Below are positions 1 to 5,777 of a stretch of DNA of 5,788 bases, piece after piece; the stretch's first letter is position 1, and the number at the start of each line of letters is the position of its first letter. Below the pieces are notes generated by a model. It saw only the letters and a program-made list of their open reading frames with translations, was not told the DNA's origin and did not search any database. This DNA comes from an uncultured bacterium (GTDB lineage: Bacteria > Bacillota > Clostridia > Oscillospirales > Oscillospiraceae): positions 1 to 5,788 of the forward strand of contig CAJMLC010000124.1 of assembly GCA_905214155.1 (NCBI GenBank), written 5' to 3'. A program made the translations under genes and the position numbers.

Positions 1-44
1 GTTGGCAGTCCATTTTTAGTTGTTTTATGTAGTATCCCTTTGTA

Positions 45-64
45 AACCGACGCAAGCGTCAGTT
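45..64. repeat. Small imperfect inverted repeat near the left edge
   Basis: GACG (49-52) and CGTC (57-60) flank CAAG. The pairing extends outward, after one mismatch, with AAC (45-47) and GTT (62-64). There is no U-tract on either side, so it is not an obvious terminator. It could be a protein-binding palindrome or part of a structure running off the window. Bases 1-44 are AT-rich and show no gene that I can support. Confidence 0.3.
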
Positions 65-70
65 GAAATA

Positions 71-100
71 TAAAAACCGCCCCATTGGAAGATGGGACGG
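71..100 (-). terminator. Rho-independent terminator of the dac-UDG operon
   Basis: Read on the minus strand, a 9-bp stem (arms at 92-100 and 77-85, one G-U pair) closes a 6-base loop and is followed at once by a run of five U residues (71-76 on the plus strand is TAAAAA). It begins six bases after the glycosylase stop codon, the expected place for an intrinsic terminator. The plus strand also has a T-run after the same hairpin (104-108), so it could stop transcription arriving from the left as well. Confidence 0.85.
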
Positions 101-106
101 CCATTT

Positions 107-682
107 TTATTCCATTTCCGGTAGGGTATGCGTACAGACCTCTTTGACCTTACGCTGCAGACTTTTCAGGTCGCGGAAGGTATCGGGGCGCTTGCTCTCG
201 TCGCGCAGCAGCGCGGAGGGGTGATAGAGCGCGGTGAACCAGATGCCGCCCTTCTGCGTCCACTGGCCGTGCTCGCGCGAGATTTTGAAATCCTCGCGGA
301 TCAGCTTCATCGCCGCGATGCGCCCGAGGCAGACGATGATCTTCGGCCGCAGCAGCTTCGTCTGCGCGCGGAGCCAGCCGATGCACGCCTCCTGCTCCAC
401 CTGCAGCGGGTCGCGGTTGTGCGGCGGGCGGCATTTGACGATGTTCGCGATGTAGCAGTTGTGCCGCCCGAGGTCGATGATCGTCAGCATATCGTCCAGC
501 AGATGGCCCGCCGGGCCGACGAACGGCTCGCCCTTCAGATCTTCCTGCTCGCCCGGCCCCTCGCCGACGAAGAGCACCTCCGCGTCCTCCGGCCCGACGC
601 CGAAGGCCACGTTGTGCCGCGTCTGGCAGAGCGGACACTGCGTACAGGTCAGGCATGCTTCGCGCAGCGCGTTCCAGTTCAT
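107..682 (-). CDS. Family 4 uracil-DNA glycosylase, [4Fe-4S] type
   Basis: Predicted 191-residue cytoplasmic base-excision repair enzyme that removes uracil (from cytosine deamination or dUMP misincorporation) from DNA. Seen: four cysteines in the family 4 arrangement for a [4Fe-4S] cluster (C13 and C16 as CTQC, then C84 and C100 with 15 residues between). The uracil-pocket/catalytic motif GEGPGEQED lies at 40-48, the GEPFVGPAG segment at 51-59, and HPSALLR at 154-160. The length fits this family, not the roughly 220-residue family 1 Ung. The start at 682 is chosen because GGAGGA lies about 6 bases upstream and the conserved N-terminus (LREACLTCTQC) begins there; an open frame up to 859 is only read-through across the neighbouring gene. 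The start overlaps the stop of the carboxypeptidase gene (ATGA), so translation is probably coupled. C10 and C19 are extra cysteines close to the cluster ligands. Family assignment is firm; activity is inferred. Confidence 0.93.
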   Translation of the reverse strand: MNWNALREACLTCTQCPLCQTRHNVAFGVGPEDAEVLFVGEGPGEQEDLKGEPFVGPAGHLLDDMLTIIDLGRHNCYIANIVKCRPPHNRDPLQVEQEACIGWLRAQTKLLRPKIIVCLGRIAAMKLIREDFKISREHGQWTQKGGIWFTALYHPSALLRDESKRPDTFRDLKSLQRKVKEVCTHTLPEME

Positions 683-2133
683 TGCTCGTCCTCCTCCCAC
701 GGGTCGATCCCGCGTTCGCGGCGCTGCCGCTCGCGCAGGGCGTTTCGCCGCTGCTCGATGCGCTGCCGCCGCTGGATGCGCCGGCGGATGCTCGCCCAGA
801 CGTAGAGGCCCGCGAACAGCAGCACCACGATCACGATGATCAGCACGATCCACTTCCACCAGTTCCGCTGCATATAGGCCGCCGTGTCGGTCTTCATCGC
901 AGAAAATTCCGAACGCGCCACGTCCGCGATCGCCAGCAGATCGGTCTCTGCCAGCAGCTCGCCGTTGTAGCTGACCGTCGCATGGCCGAGCACATCCGAT
1001 TCCTGCACCGGCGCCTCGACGCTCTCGCTCGTCAGCTCGATGTTCACGTCGAGCTGCGATTCATCGTATCCGTTCGGGAGCAGGATCTGGATGTCGTCCT
1101 TCGGCGACACGGCCACAGCCTCCGCGCCCGCGGAATTCAGCACCGAAACCTGCGCCACCGGATAGAGCGGCGAGAGCACCGACACATAGGAAAAGTTGTC
1201 AAAGCCATAGTTGAACAGGCGGATACACTCCGGAAAGCTCTCCATCTGGATGTCGCCGGTCTCCAGCACGGTCGTCTCCGCGCCGCAGATAATGCCGAGC
1301 AGATACATCCCGTCGCTCTTCGCCGCCGAAATGACACAGCGGCCGGCGGGCGTGGTATAGCCGGTCTTGATGCCGATGGCCTTCGGATAATAATAGCGGT
1401 TGCCGCTGTTCTGGAAGATGAGCATGTTCGTCGTCTTCAGGATGCGTTCGTCCGAGAGGTTCGTTGCCGGGAGCGTATATTCCGCCGTGTTCGTGATCGT
1501 GCGGAAATTTTCGCTCTTCAGCGCGGCCTCCACGATGAGGGAGAGATCCCGCGCGGTGGTATAGTGGCTGTCGTTGTGCAGGCCGTGGGGATTCATGAAG
1601 TGTGTGTGCGTGCAGCCAAGCGCGTACGCGCGCTCGTTCATCATCTGCACAAAGTCCTCGATCGTCCCGCCGATGTGCGCGGCGACGGCATTGGCCGCCT
1701 CGTTGCCGGATTCCACCATCATGCAGTACAGCAGATCCTCCAGCCGCAGCTGCTCGCCGACCTGAAGATCCGCCGTGCTGCTCCCGGAGACGAGATCCGC
1801 ATACGCCTCGTCCGTGATCGTCACCACGTCCGAGAGGTTCCCGTTCTCCAGCGCCAGCAGACACGTCATGATCTTCGTCAGGCTTGCGGGGTAGACCTGC
1901 TCGTCCGCGTTCTGCTCAAAGATCGTCCGCCCGGTATTCAGGTCGATCAGCAGCGCTGCCTTCGCGTTTGCGTGATACTCCGGCGCCGCGCTGACCGCGG
2001 CCTCGGCAGAGGTGTCCGCCGACTGGGACGCATCGTCCGGCGTGGCCGCCGTGGTCTCATCCGCCGCGAGGACCGGAGCCACAAATATCACCAGACAGAG
2101 AAAAAGCGCCAGAAGCGCACGAATTTTTTTCAT
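679..2133 (-). CDS. D-alanyl-D-alanine carboxypeptidase (PBP5/DacF-like), membrane-anchored
   Basis: A 484-residue serine DD-carboxypeptidase (peptidase family S11), expected to remove the terminal D-Ala of peptidoglycan pentapeptides outside the membrane and so limit cross-linking. Seen: a signal peptide at 1-23 (MKKIR, hydrophobic core, cleavage near VLA-A), an Ala/Ser/Thr/Asp-rich linker to about 52, then the three active-site motifs SLTK (S84, K87), SGN (142-144) and KTG (256-258). A PBP5_C-like beta domain follows at roughly 300-400. Unlike E. coli PBP5, which ends in an amphipathic helix, this protein has a real transmembrane segment at about 425-447 and an Arg-rich cytoplasmic tail ending in an acidic stretch. 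Start 2133 is chosen for the signal peptide and GGTGG about 5 bases upstream; longer in-frame starts would bury the signal sequence. First gene of the leftward operon, overlapping the glycosylase gene by 4 bases. Family and topology are confident; whether it serves vegetative growth or sporulation cannot be told. Confidence 0.94.
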   Translation of the reverse strand: MKKIRALLALFLCLVIFVAPVLAADETTAATPDDASQSADTSAEAAVSAAPEYHANAKAALLIDLNTGRTIFEQNADEQVYPASLTKIMTCLLALENGNLSDVVTITDEAYADLVSGSSTADLQVGEQLRLEDLLYCMMVESGNEAANAVAAHIGGTIEDFVQMMNERAYALGCTHTHFMNPHGLHNDSHYTTARDLSLIVEAALKSENFRTITNTAEYTLPATNLSDERILKTTNMLIFQNSGNRYYYPKAIGIKTGYTTPAGRCVISAAKSDGMYLLGIICGAETTVLETGDIQMESFPECIRLFNYGFDNFSYVSVLSPLYPVAQVSVLNSAGAEAVAVSPKDDIQILLPNGYDESQLDVNIELTSESVEAPVQESDVLGHATVSYNGELLAETDLLAIADVARSEFSAMKTDTAAYMQRNWWKWIVLIIVIVVLLFAGLYVWASIRRRIQRRQRIEQRRNALRERQRRERGIDPWEEDEQ

Positions 2134-2150
2134 CGTTACCACCAAATTAT

Positions 2151-2217
2151 CTGAAATTAAAAGTTGAGGATTGCCGCGCAGGGCATCCATGTGGTACAAT
2201 ATTATAACAAATTTCAG
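2151..2217. repeat. 8-bp inverted repeat flanking the divergent promoters
   Basis: CTGAAATT (2151-2158) and AATTTCAG (2210-2217) are perfect inverted copies about 51 bases apart. One lies in the carboxypeptidase leader and the other between the -10 and -35 of the leftward promoter. They could be half-sites for a regulator, but the sequence is AT-rich and chance is possible. They are inverted, not the tandem direct repeats usually bound by PhoB-type regulators. Confidence 0.25.
2171..2200 (+). promoter_or_regulatory. Predicted sigma-A promoter for the plus-strand operon
   Basis: TACAAT (2195-2200) is a good -10 hexamer, with TTGCCG (2171-2176, four of six matches to TTGACA) 18 bases upstream. 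The start site would be near 2207, giving a leader of about 38 bases before the ATG at 2245. It is weaker than the leftward promoter and lies face to face with it, so the two probably cannot be occupied at once. No other promoter-like sequence is evident before the ComEA-like gene. Confidence 0.5.
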
Positions 2218-2227
2218 TCGATGTCAA
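2199..2227 (-). promoter_or_regulatory. Predicted sigma-A promoter for the carboxypeptidase-glycosylase operon
   Basis: Reading leftward, a perfect -35 TTGACA (complement of 2222-2227) is followed by TATAAT (complement of 2201-2206) at a short 15-base spacing, or by TAATAT (complement of 2199-2204) at the ideal 17 bases. Transcription would start near 2192-2194, leaving a leader of about 60 bases before the start codon at 2133. The -10 abuts or overlaps the -10 of the opposite promoter. Confidence 0.65.
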
Positions 2228-2244
2228 TTCCAGGAGGGGTCGAA

Positions 2245-2676
2245 ATGAAGCGCATCGCATATCGCGCATGGGTCTGGGTGCTGTGTCTCGTGGTCTGCAC
2301 GGGCGCGGTCTGCTTTCTGATCGGCCGCCTGAGCGCGGGCGGTACCGTCCGTGTCCGGACCGGCCATCCCGCCAGGGACGTCGCTTCCGCCGCGGTCGGC
2401 ACTTCATCCGCAGGCTCCGCGGAGGAAACGTCCGCAGAAGCGGCCTCCGCGCCGCAGGCTCCGACGGCGGATGCACCGCTGGACCTCAATACCGCGACAA
2501 AGGAGGAGCTGATGCTCCTGCCGCGCATCGGCGAAACGCTCGCCGAGCGTATTTTGACCTACCGCGCGGAAAACGGCAGATTCATCGCGACCGAACAACT
2601 GATGGACATCGACGGCATCGGCGAGGGGACGTATGCCTCGCTCCGGGAACTGGTCACTGTGGAGGATAACTCATGA
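2245..2676 (+). CDS. ComEA-like membrane-anchored helix-hairpin-helix protein
   Basis: A 143-residue protein with a short basic N-terminus (MKRIAYR), one transmembrane helix at about 8-28, a low-complexity Ala/Ser/Glu/Pro/Thr linker at about 42-77, and a C-terminal tandem helix-hairpin-helix domain at 79-139. The domain has the typical LDLNTATKEEL opening, the first hairpin PRIGE (93-97) and the second DGIGEG (123-128). In the ComEA family this domain binds double-stranded DNA outside the membrane during natural transformation. This protein is shorter than B. subtilis ComEA (about 205 residues), and I see no SLBB-like region between membrane helix and hairpins. Start 2245 is fixed by AGGAGGGG at 2232-2239; an upstream TTG at 2164 has no such site and overlaps the promoter. 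Its stop overlaps the response regulator start (ATGA), so the two are probably coupled. No comEB, comEC or pilus gene lies in the window, so a role in DNA uptake is not shown. Domain call firm, function uncertain. Confidence 0.88.
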   Translation: MKRIAYRAWVWVLCLVVCTGAVCFLIGRLSAGGTVRVRTGHPARDVASAAVGTSSAGSAEETSAEAASAPQAPTADAPLDLNTATKEELMLLPRIGETLAERILTYRAENGRFIATEQLMDIDGIGEGTYASLRELVTVEDNS

Positions 2677-3353
2677 AAATTCTGGTAGTTGACGACGAGA
2701 AGCTGCTCGTCAAGGGGATCAAATTCAATCTGGAAAACGACGGCTACGAGGTCGTCACCGGGGCAGACGGCATGGACGCGGTCGAGCTGGCCGCGGCGGG
2801 CGACATCGATCTCATCGTGCTCGACCTCATGATGCCGCGCATGGACGGACTCGAGGCGTGTACGAAGATCCGCGAATTTTCGGATGTTCCGATCATTATG
2901 CTGACTGCGAAATCCGAGGACATGGACAAGCTGATGGGGTTTGAGCATGGGGCGGACGACTATCTGACCAAGCCCTTCAACATTCTGGAGCTCAAGGCGC
3001 GCATCCGTGCGCTGCTCCGCCGCGCGGGCTCGTCCGGCAAACAGCAGCAGGCCGACGTGCTCGAGTGCGGCCACATTGCCATCGACCGCGGCGCGCGCAA
3101 CGCCTACAACGACGGCCGCCTCGTCGACCTGACGCAGAAGGAATTTGACCTGGTCGAGCTGCTCATGCGCAACCCGAACCGCGTCTATTCGCGCGAGGCG
3201 CTGCTCGACGCGATCTGGGGCTACGACAACAGCAGCGACATCCGCACGGTCGACGTCCACATCCGCCGCCTGCGCGAAAAGCTCGAACGGACGCCGGCCT
3301 CGCCGGAGCATATCATGACGAAGTGGGGAGTGGGCTACTATTTCAAGTTCTAA
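2673..3353 (+). CDS. OmpR/PhoB-family response regulator
   Basis: A 226-residue cytoplasmic transcription factor activated by phosphorylation. Seen: a receiver domain at about 2-115 with acidic pair D7/D8, phospho-acceptor D51 in LIVLDLMMP, switch T78, aromatic Y97 and K100 before Pro-Phe. A Gln-rich linker follows at about 119-127. The winged-helix DNA-binding domain (about 129-226) has LTQKEFDLVELL at 153-164, the recognition-helix region DIRTVDVHIRRLREKL at 189-204, and the closing wing WGVGYYFKF. All key residues are intact and the length is normal. GGAGGA (2661-2666) sits 6 bases before the ATG, which overlaps the stop of the upstream gene. The sensor kinase follows directly, so this is its cognate partner. 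Closest in type to PhoP/PhoB/WalR/MtrA regulators; which one it corresponds to cannot be decided from sequence alone. Targets are unknown, though the divergent carboxypeptidase promoter is an obvious candidate. Confidence 0.95.
   Translation: MKILVVDDEKLLVKGIKFNLENDGYEVVTGADGMDAVELAAAGDIDLIVLDLMMPRMDGLEACTKIREFSDVPIIMLTAKSEDMDKLMGFEHGADDYLTKPFNILELKARIRALLRRAGSSGKQQQADVLECGHIAIDRGARNAYNDGRLVDLTQKEFDLVELLMRNPNRVYSREALLDAIWGYDNSSDIRTVDVHIRRLREKLERTPASPEHIMTKWGVGYYFKF
3325..3342 (+). promoter_or_regulatory. Candidate non-canonical start region (ATT) of the sensor kinase
   Basis: GGGGAG (3325-3330) lies nine bases before an in-frame ATT at 3340-3342, within the last codons of the response regulator. 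Initiation there would add 22 residues, including KTLRLLPPSSQLRNALAY, to the ATG-start protein. That gives a basic cytoplasmic N-terminus and a full-length membrane helix. ATT initiation is rare but established (for example infC of enterobacteria). GGAG is also forced by the conserved WGVGY codons, so its presence may mean nothing. CTG codons at 3358, 3367 and 3397 are alternatives without a visible ribosome binding site. Confidence 0.3.
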
Positions 3354-3405
3354 AACGCTGCGGCTCCTGCCGCCGAGCTCACAGCTCCGCAATGCGCTGG
3401 CCTAT

Positions 3406-4776
3406 ATGCTCATCACGTCGCTCGCGCTCCTGCTGCTGAACTATTTTTCCGCGAAGACCACGCGCGAGCTGATGTTCCGCGCAAAATATGCCTCCGCGCA
3501 GGACAAGATCCAGGTCGTGGCCTCGGCCTTCTCCGGCGTCGATCCGCTCACGCCGGAATCCGCCGAGCAGGTCATCTCCGTCCTCGGCAACATCAACGCC
3601 ACACGCCTGATCGTCACGAACGCCGAGGGCACGGCGGTCTACGACTCCTCGGAGAATCAGAACGCGACCGGCTGCCGCGTCCTCCTGCCCGCGGTGGCGG
3701 AGGCGCTGCGCGGCAGCGATGTGTTCCACAGCGCGTATCAGGACGACGCGCTCGTGAGCTACGCGGCCATCCCGATCATGGACCACGACAGCCCGAACGG
3801 CTGCGTCTACATGATGGACTATGACGCGGAGCAGGGCAATATCATCGCCAACCTCGAGCGCACGATCCTGCAGGGCTCGTTCGTGCTGCTCGGGGCGATC
3901 GTGCTGTTCTCCGCCTTCTTTGCGACGACCAGCTCGCGCCGGATGCGCAAGATCCTGACCTCGATGCGCATGGTGCGCGAGGGCGAATACAGCCACAAGA
4001 TCCAGATGCGCGGCTCGGACGAGTTCGCCACGCTGGCGACCGAATTCAACAAGCTGACCGACCGCCTGCAGGAATCCGAGGCGCAGCAGCGCCAGTTCGT
4101 CTCCGACGCCTCGCACGAGCTGAAGACGCCGCTGGCCTCCATCAAGCTCCTGTCCGACTCGATCCTGCAAAACGAGATGGATGCCGACACGATGCGCGAA
4201 TTTGTCTCCGACATCGGCAACGAGGCCGACCGCCTCACGCGCATGACGCAGAAGCTCCTCACGCTCAACCGCGCCGAGAGCGCCGAGGTCGAGCACGAGA
4301 TCGTCGACCTCAGCGTCACGCTCTCCAGCGTCTTCCGGATGCTCGTCCCGCTGGCGGACAAGGCGCAGATCAAGCTGACCGCCCGGGTCGACCGCGACTG
4401 CACCATCCTCGCCTTCGAGGACGACGCCTATCAGATCATGTTCAACCTTGTGGAAAACGGCATCAAGTATAACCGCCCGGGCGGCAAGGTCCATGTCACG
4501 GTCGAGCACACGGCGGAGGACGTCGTCTTCTCCGTGCAGGACACGGGCGTCGGCATCCCGGACGACGCGAAGGAGCATATCTTCGAGCGGTTCTACCGCG
4601 TGGATAAGGCCCGCTCGCGGCAGGCGGGCGGCTCCGGACTGGGCCTGTCGATCGTGCACGACCTCGTCGCGCGCAACTTCGGCGCCATCGACATCAAGAC
4701 AGAGGTCGGGCAGGGGACCTGCTTCACGGTCACATTCCCGTACTTTGAAACGGAGGGTCTGGACGATGAACGTTAA
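3406..4776 (+). CDS. Membrane sensor histidine kinase (HAMP-HisKA-HATPase_c)
   Basis: A kinase of at least 456 residues, expected to phosphorylate the regulator encoded upstream. Domains, counted from the ATG at 3406: membrane helix 1 at about 1-16, an extracytoplasmic sensor at about 17-156 with a PAS/Cache-like strand pattern (RLIVTNAEGTAVYDSS, 67-82), membrane helix 2 at about 157-177, and HAMP at about 178-228. HisKA follows with the phosphorylated His in SHELKTP (H237), then the ATPase domain with N box NLVENGIKYN (347-356), G1 DTGVGIP (379-385), F box FERFYRVD (393-400) and G2 GGSGLGL (408-414). All catalytic motifs are intact. The start is uncertain: 3406 is the only ATG/GTG/TTG after the in-frame stop at 3316, but it has no ribosome binding site and cuts into the first membrane helix. 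An ATT at 3340 with GGAG nine bases upstream, or CTG at 3358, would restore the helix and a basic N-terminus. The 3' end overlaps the lipoprotein gene by 11 bases. Confidence 0.93.
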   Translation: MLITSLALLLLNYFSAKTTRELMFRAKYASAQDKIQVVASAFSGVDPLTPESAEQVISVLGNINATRLIVTNAEGTAVYDSSENQNATGCRVLLPAVAEALRGSDVFHSAYQDDALVSYAAIPIMDHDSPNGCVYMMDYDAEQGNIIANLERTILQGSFVLLGAIVLFSAFFATTSSRRMRKILTSMRMVREGEYSHKIQMRGSDEFATLATEFNKLTDRLQESEAQQRQFVSDASHELKTPLASIKLLSDSILQNEMDADTMREFVSDIGNEADRLTRMTQKLLTLNRAESAEVEHEIVDLSVTLSSVFRMLVPLADKAQIKLTARVDRDCTILAFEDDAYQIMFNLVENGIKYNRPGGKVHVTVEHTAEDVVFSVQDTGVGIPDDAKEHIFERFYRVDKARSRQAGGSGLGLSIVHDLVARNFGAIDIKTEVGQGTCFTVTFPYFETEGLDDER

Positions 4777-5674
4777 GCTCTGCGCGCTGGTTCTGGCGCT
4801 TTTGCTGCTCGCGGGCTGCGGCGCGTCTGTCAGCGTCGAGAAGACCGAACCGATCGACTTTTATTTCTGCGCCGCAGAGGAGACCGAACAGACCATCGAT
4901 TTTGAGCGGCCCTCCGGTGCGCTCTCCGTCCAGACGGTCGACCTCGGGCGGCAGGACCTCACGATCCGGGAGATCCTGACGCAATATCTCGCATTCTGCC
5001 GCGACGGCGGCTATGGCCCGTTCCCTGAGGGACTGGAATGTATGGCCCTGACGCAGGAGAACGGCGTCCTCACGCTCACGTTCAACGATGCGTTCTCCTC
5101 GCTCAGCGGCGTGGACCTCTCGCTGGCCGCCGCTGCGCTGACCATGACGCTTACGCAGATCGATGGCGTCGACGGCGTCAGCATCCATGGCCGGAGCGCC
5201 ATCCTCTCCGGCGACTGGCAGACCGTATTTACCGCGGAGGACTTCCTGTTTCAGGACACGGCGCTCGTCCATCCGGAATATGCGGTGCAGCTCTATTTCC
5301 TAGACGCGGCGGACCGTCTGACGGCGCAGCGCCGCGTGCTCTCCTGCGACGACCGGTCGCAGCTGCCGGAGCTGGCGCTGAACGCGCTCCTCGCCGGGCC
5401 GGGCGAGGTCGGGCTGACCGGCGCGGTCCCGGCCGGGACGCAGCTGGCCGATGTCTCGCTGGAGGGTGCGCTCTGCACCGTCGTCCTCTCCGAGGATTTT
5501 GCCGCCTGCGATACTGACGAGGCCTCGGCGCAGGCCGCCGTCCGCGCGGTAGTCCTGACGCTCTGCTCCATCGAGCCGGTCGCGCGCGTACAGCTTCGCC
5601 TGCTTGGCGGCGCGGGCCTGCAATACTGCGCCATCGACGCGCCCCTCGCGCCGGAGCCCTCGTGGCTGCAATAA
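4766..5674 (+). CDS. Lipoprotein with two GerMN-like domains
   Basis: A 302-residue exported lipoprotein. Seen: a short signal peptide with lipobox LAGC (C18 is the predicted lipidated Cys), then two related segments. The second (about 172-292) is a typical GerMN domain: VQLYFLDAADRL, an ALNALLAGP segment, VPAGTQL and VVLSEDF. The first (about 30-150) is a more diverged copy: IDFYFCAAEE, IREILTQYL, then LTLTFNDAF. GerMN domains occur in GerM of spore formers (spore formation/germination) and in actinobacterial LpqB, which works with the MtrAB two-component system. Start 4766 is fixed by GGAGGG (4752-4757) and the signal peptide; it overlaps the kinase end by 11 bases. The mature protein has several cysteines besides C18 (C35, C78, C92, C194, C237, C248, C267, C288), unusual for an exported protein. 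Its position suggests it modulates or assists the kinase at the membrane; that is inference. A spore-specific GerM role is the alternative. Confidence 0.9.
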   Translation: MNVKLCALVLALLLLAGCGASVSVEKTEPIDFYFCAAEETEQTIDFERPSGALSVQTVDLGRQDLTIREILTQYLAFCRDGGYGPFPEGLECMALTQENGVLTLTFNDAFSSLSGVDLSLAAAALTMTLTQIDGVDGVSIHGRSAILSGDWQTVFTAEDFLFQDTALVHPEYAVQLYFLDAADRLTAQRRVLSCDDRSQLPELALNALLAGPGEVGLTGAVPAGTQLADVSLEGALCTVVLSEDFAACDTDEASAQAAVRAVVLTLCSIEPVARVQLRLLGGAGLQYCAIDAPLAPEPSWLQ

Positions 5675-5683
5675 TTGTACATG

Positions 5684-5707
5684 CAAAAACCGCTCCGAAG
5701 GTTTTGC
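5684..5707 (+). terminator. Weak terminator-like hairpin after the lipoprotein gene
   Basis: AAAACC (5686-5691) pairs with GGTTTT (5700-5705) around an 8-base loop, and GC at 5683-5684 and 5706-5707 can extend the stem past one bulged A. The stem starts about 10 bases after the stop codon. Only two central G-C pairs support it and the T-run lies inside the stem, so it may be a degenerate or bidirectional terminator. Confidence 0.35.
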
Positions 5708-5709
5708 TG

Positions 5710-5723
5710 CCCCTTGAGAGGGG
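5710..5723 (+). repeat. Short GC hairpin in the 3' tail
   Basis: CCCC (5710-5713) and GGGG (5720-5723) flank TTGAGA. The hairpin is not followed by a U-tract. It is one of several consecutive structures between 5684 and 5777 and may be part of a larger folded RNA or a dispersed intergenic repeat. Confidence 0.35.
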
Positions 5724-5743
5724 TAACAACGTTGGCGGGGATT

Positions 5744-5777
5744 ACCCGGCTGGTGTTTCAGGCACCAGCTGGGTTTT
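5744..5777 (+). terminator. Rho-independent terminator of the plus-strand operon
   Basis: An 11-bp stem with one G-U pair (arms 5745-5755 and 5763-5773), extendable by A5744-T5774, encloses the 7-base loop TTTCAGG and is followed by TTTT (5774-5777). This is the strongest hairpin in the tail and lies about 70 bases after the lipoprotein stop. The U-tract is short (four), so it could also be a stem of a structured leader for a gene beyond the window. Confidence 0.6.

Noticed and set aside
683..859. In-frame N-terminal extension of the uracil-DNA glycosylase to 250 residues
   Set aside because: The extra residues are Arg/Ala/Pro-rich out-of-frame translation of the carboxypeptidase tail. The ATG at 682 has GGAGGA upstream and matches the family N-terminus.
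655..2154. A 499-codon open frame on the plus strand opposite the carboxypeptidase gene
   Set aside because: It is antisense to a gene with intact catalytic motifs and its product is a low-complexity His/Arg/Asp-rich string with no domain. Long antisense frames are expected in high-GC coding DNA.
2134..2199. Longer start of the carboxypeptidase at the TTG complementary to 2197-2199 or the ATG complementary to 2188-2190
   Set aside because: The extension precedes a perfectly ordinary MKK signal peptide and would begin in or beside the promoter -10 region.
2559..3392. A 277-codon open frame on the minus strand opposite the response regulator
   Set aside because: It is an antisense shadow of a clearly functional response regulator, with no domain or ribosome binding site support.
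3379..4659. A 426-codon open frame on the minus strand opposite the kinase gene
   Set aside because: The composition is dominated by Arg, His, Val, Asp and Ala with no recognisable domain, and there is no operon context. It is a shadow of the kinase reading frame.
4448..4765. In-frame N-terminal extension of the lipoprotein to 408 residues
   Set aside because: It would overlap the kinase ATPase domain by over 300 bases and bury the lipoprotein signal peptide. The ATG at 4766 has a good ribosome binding site.
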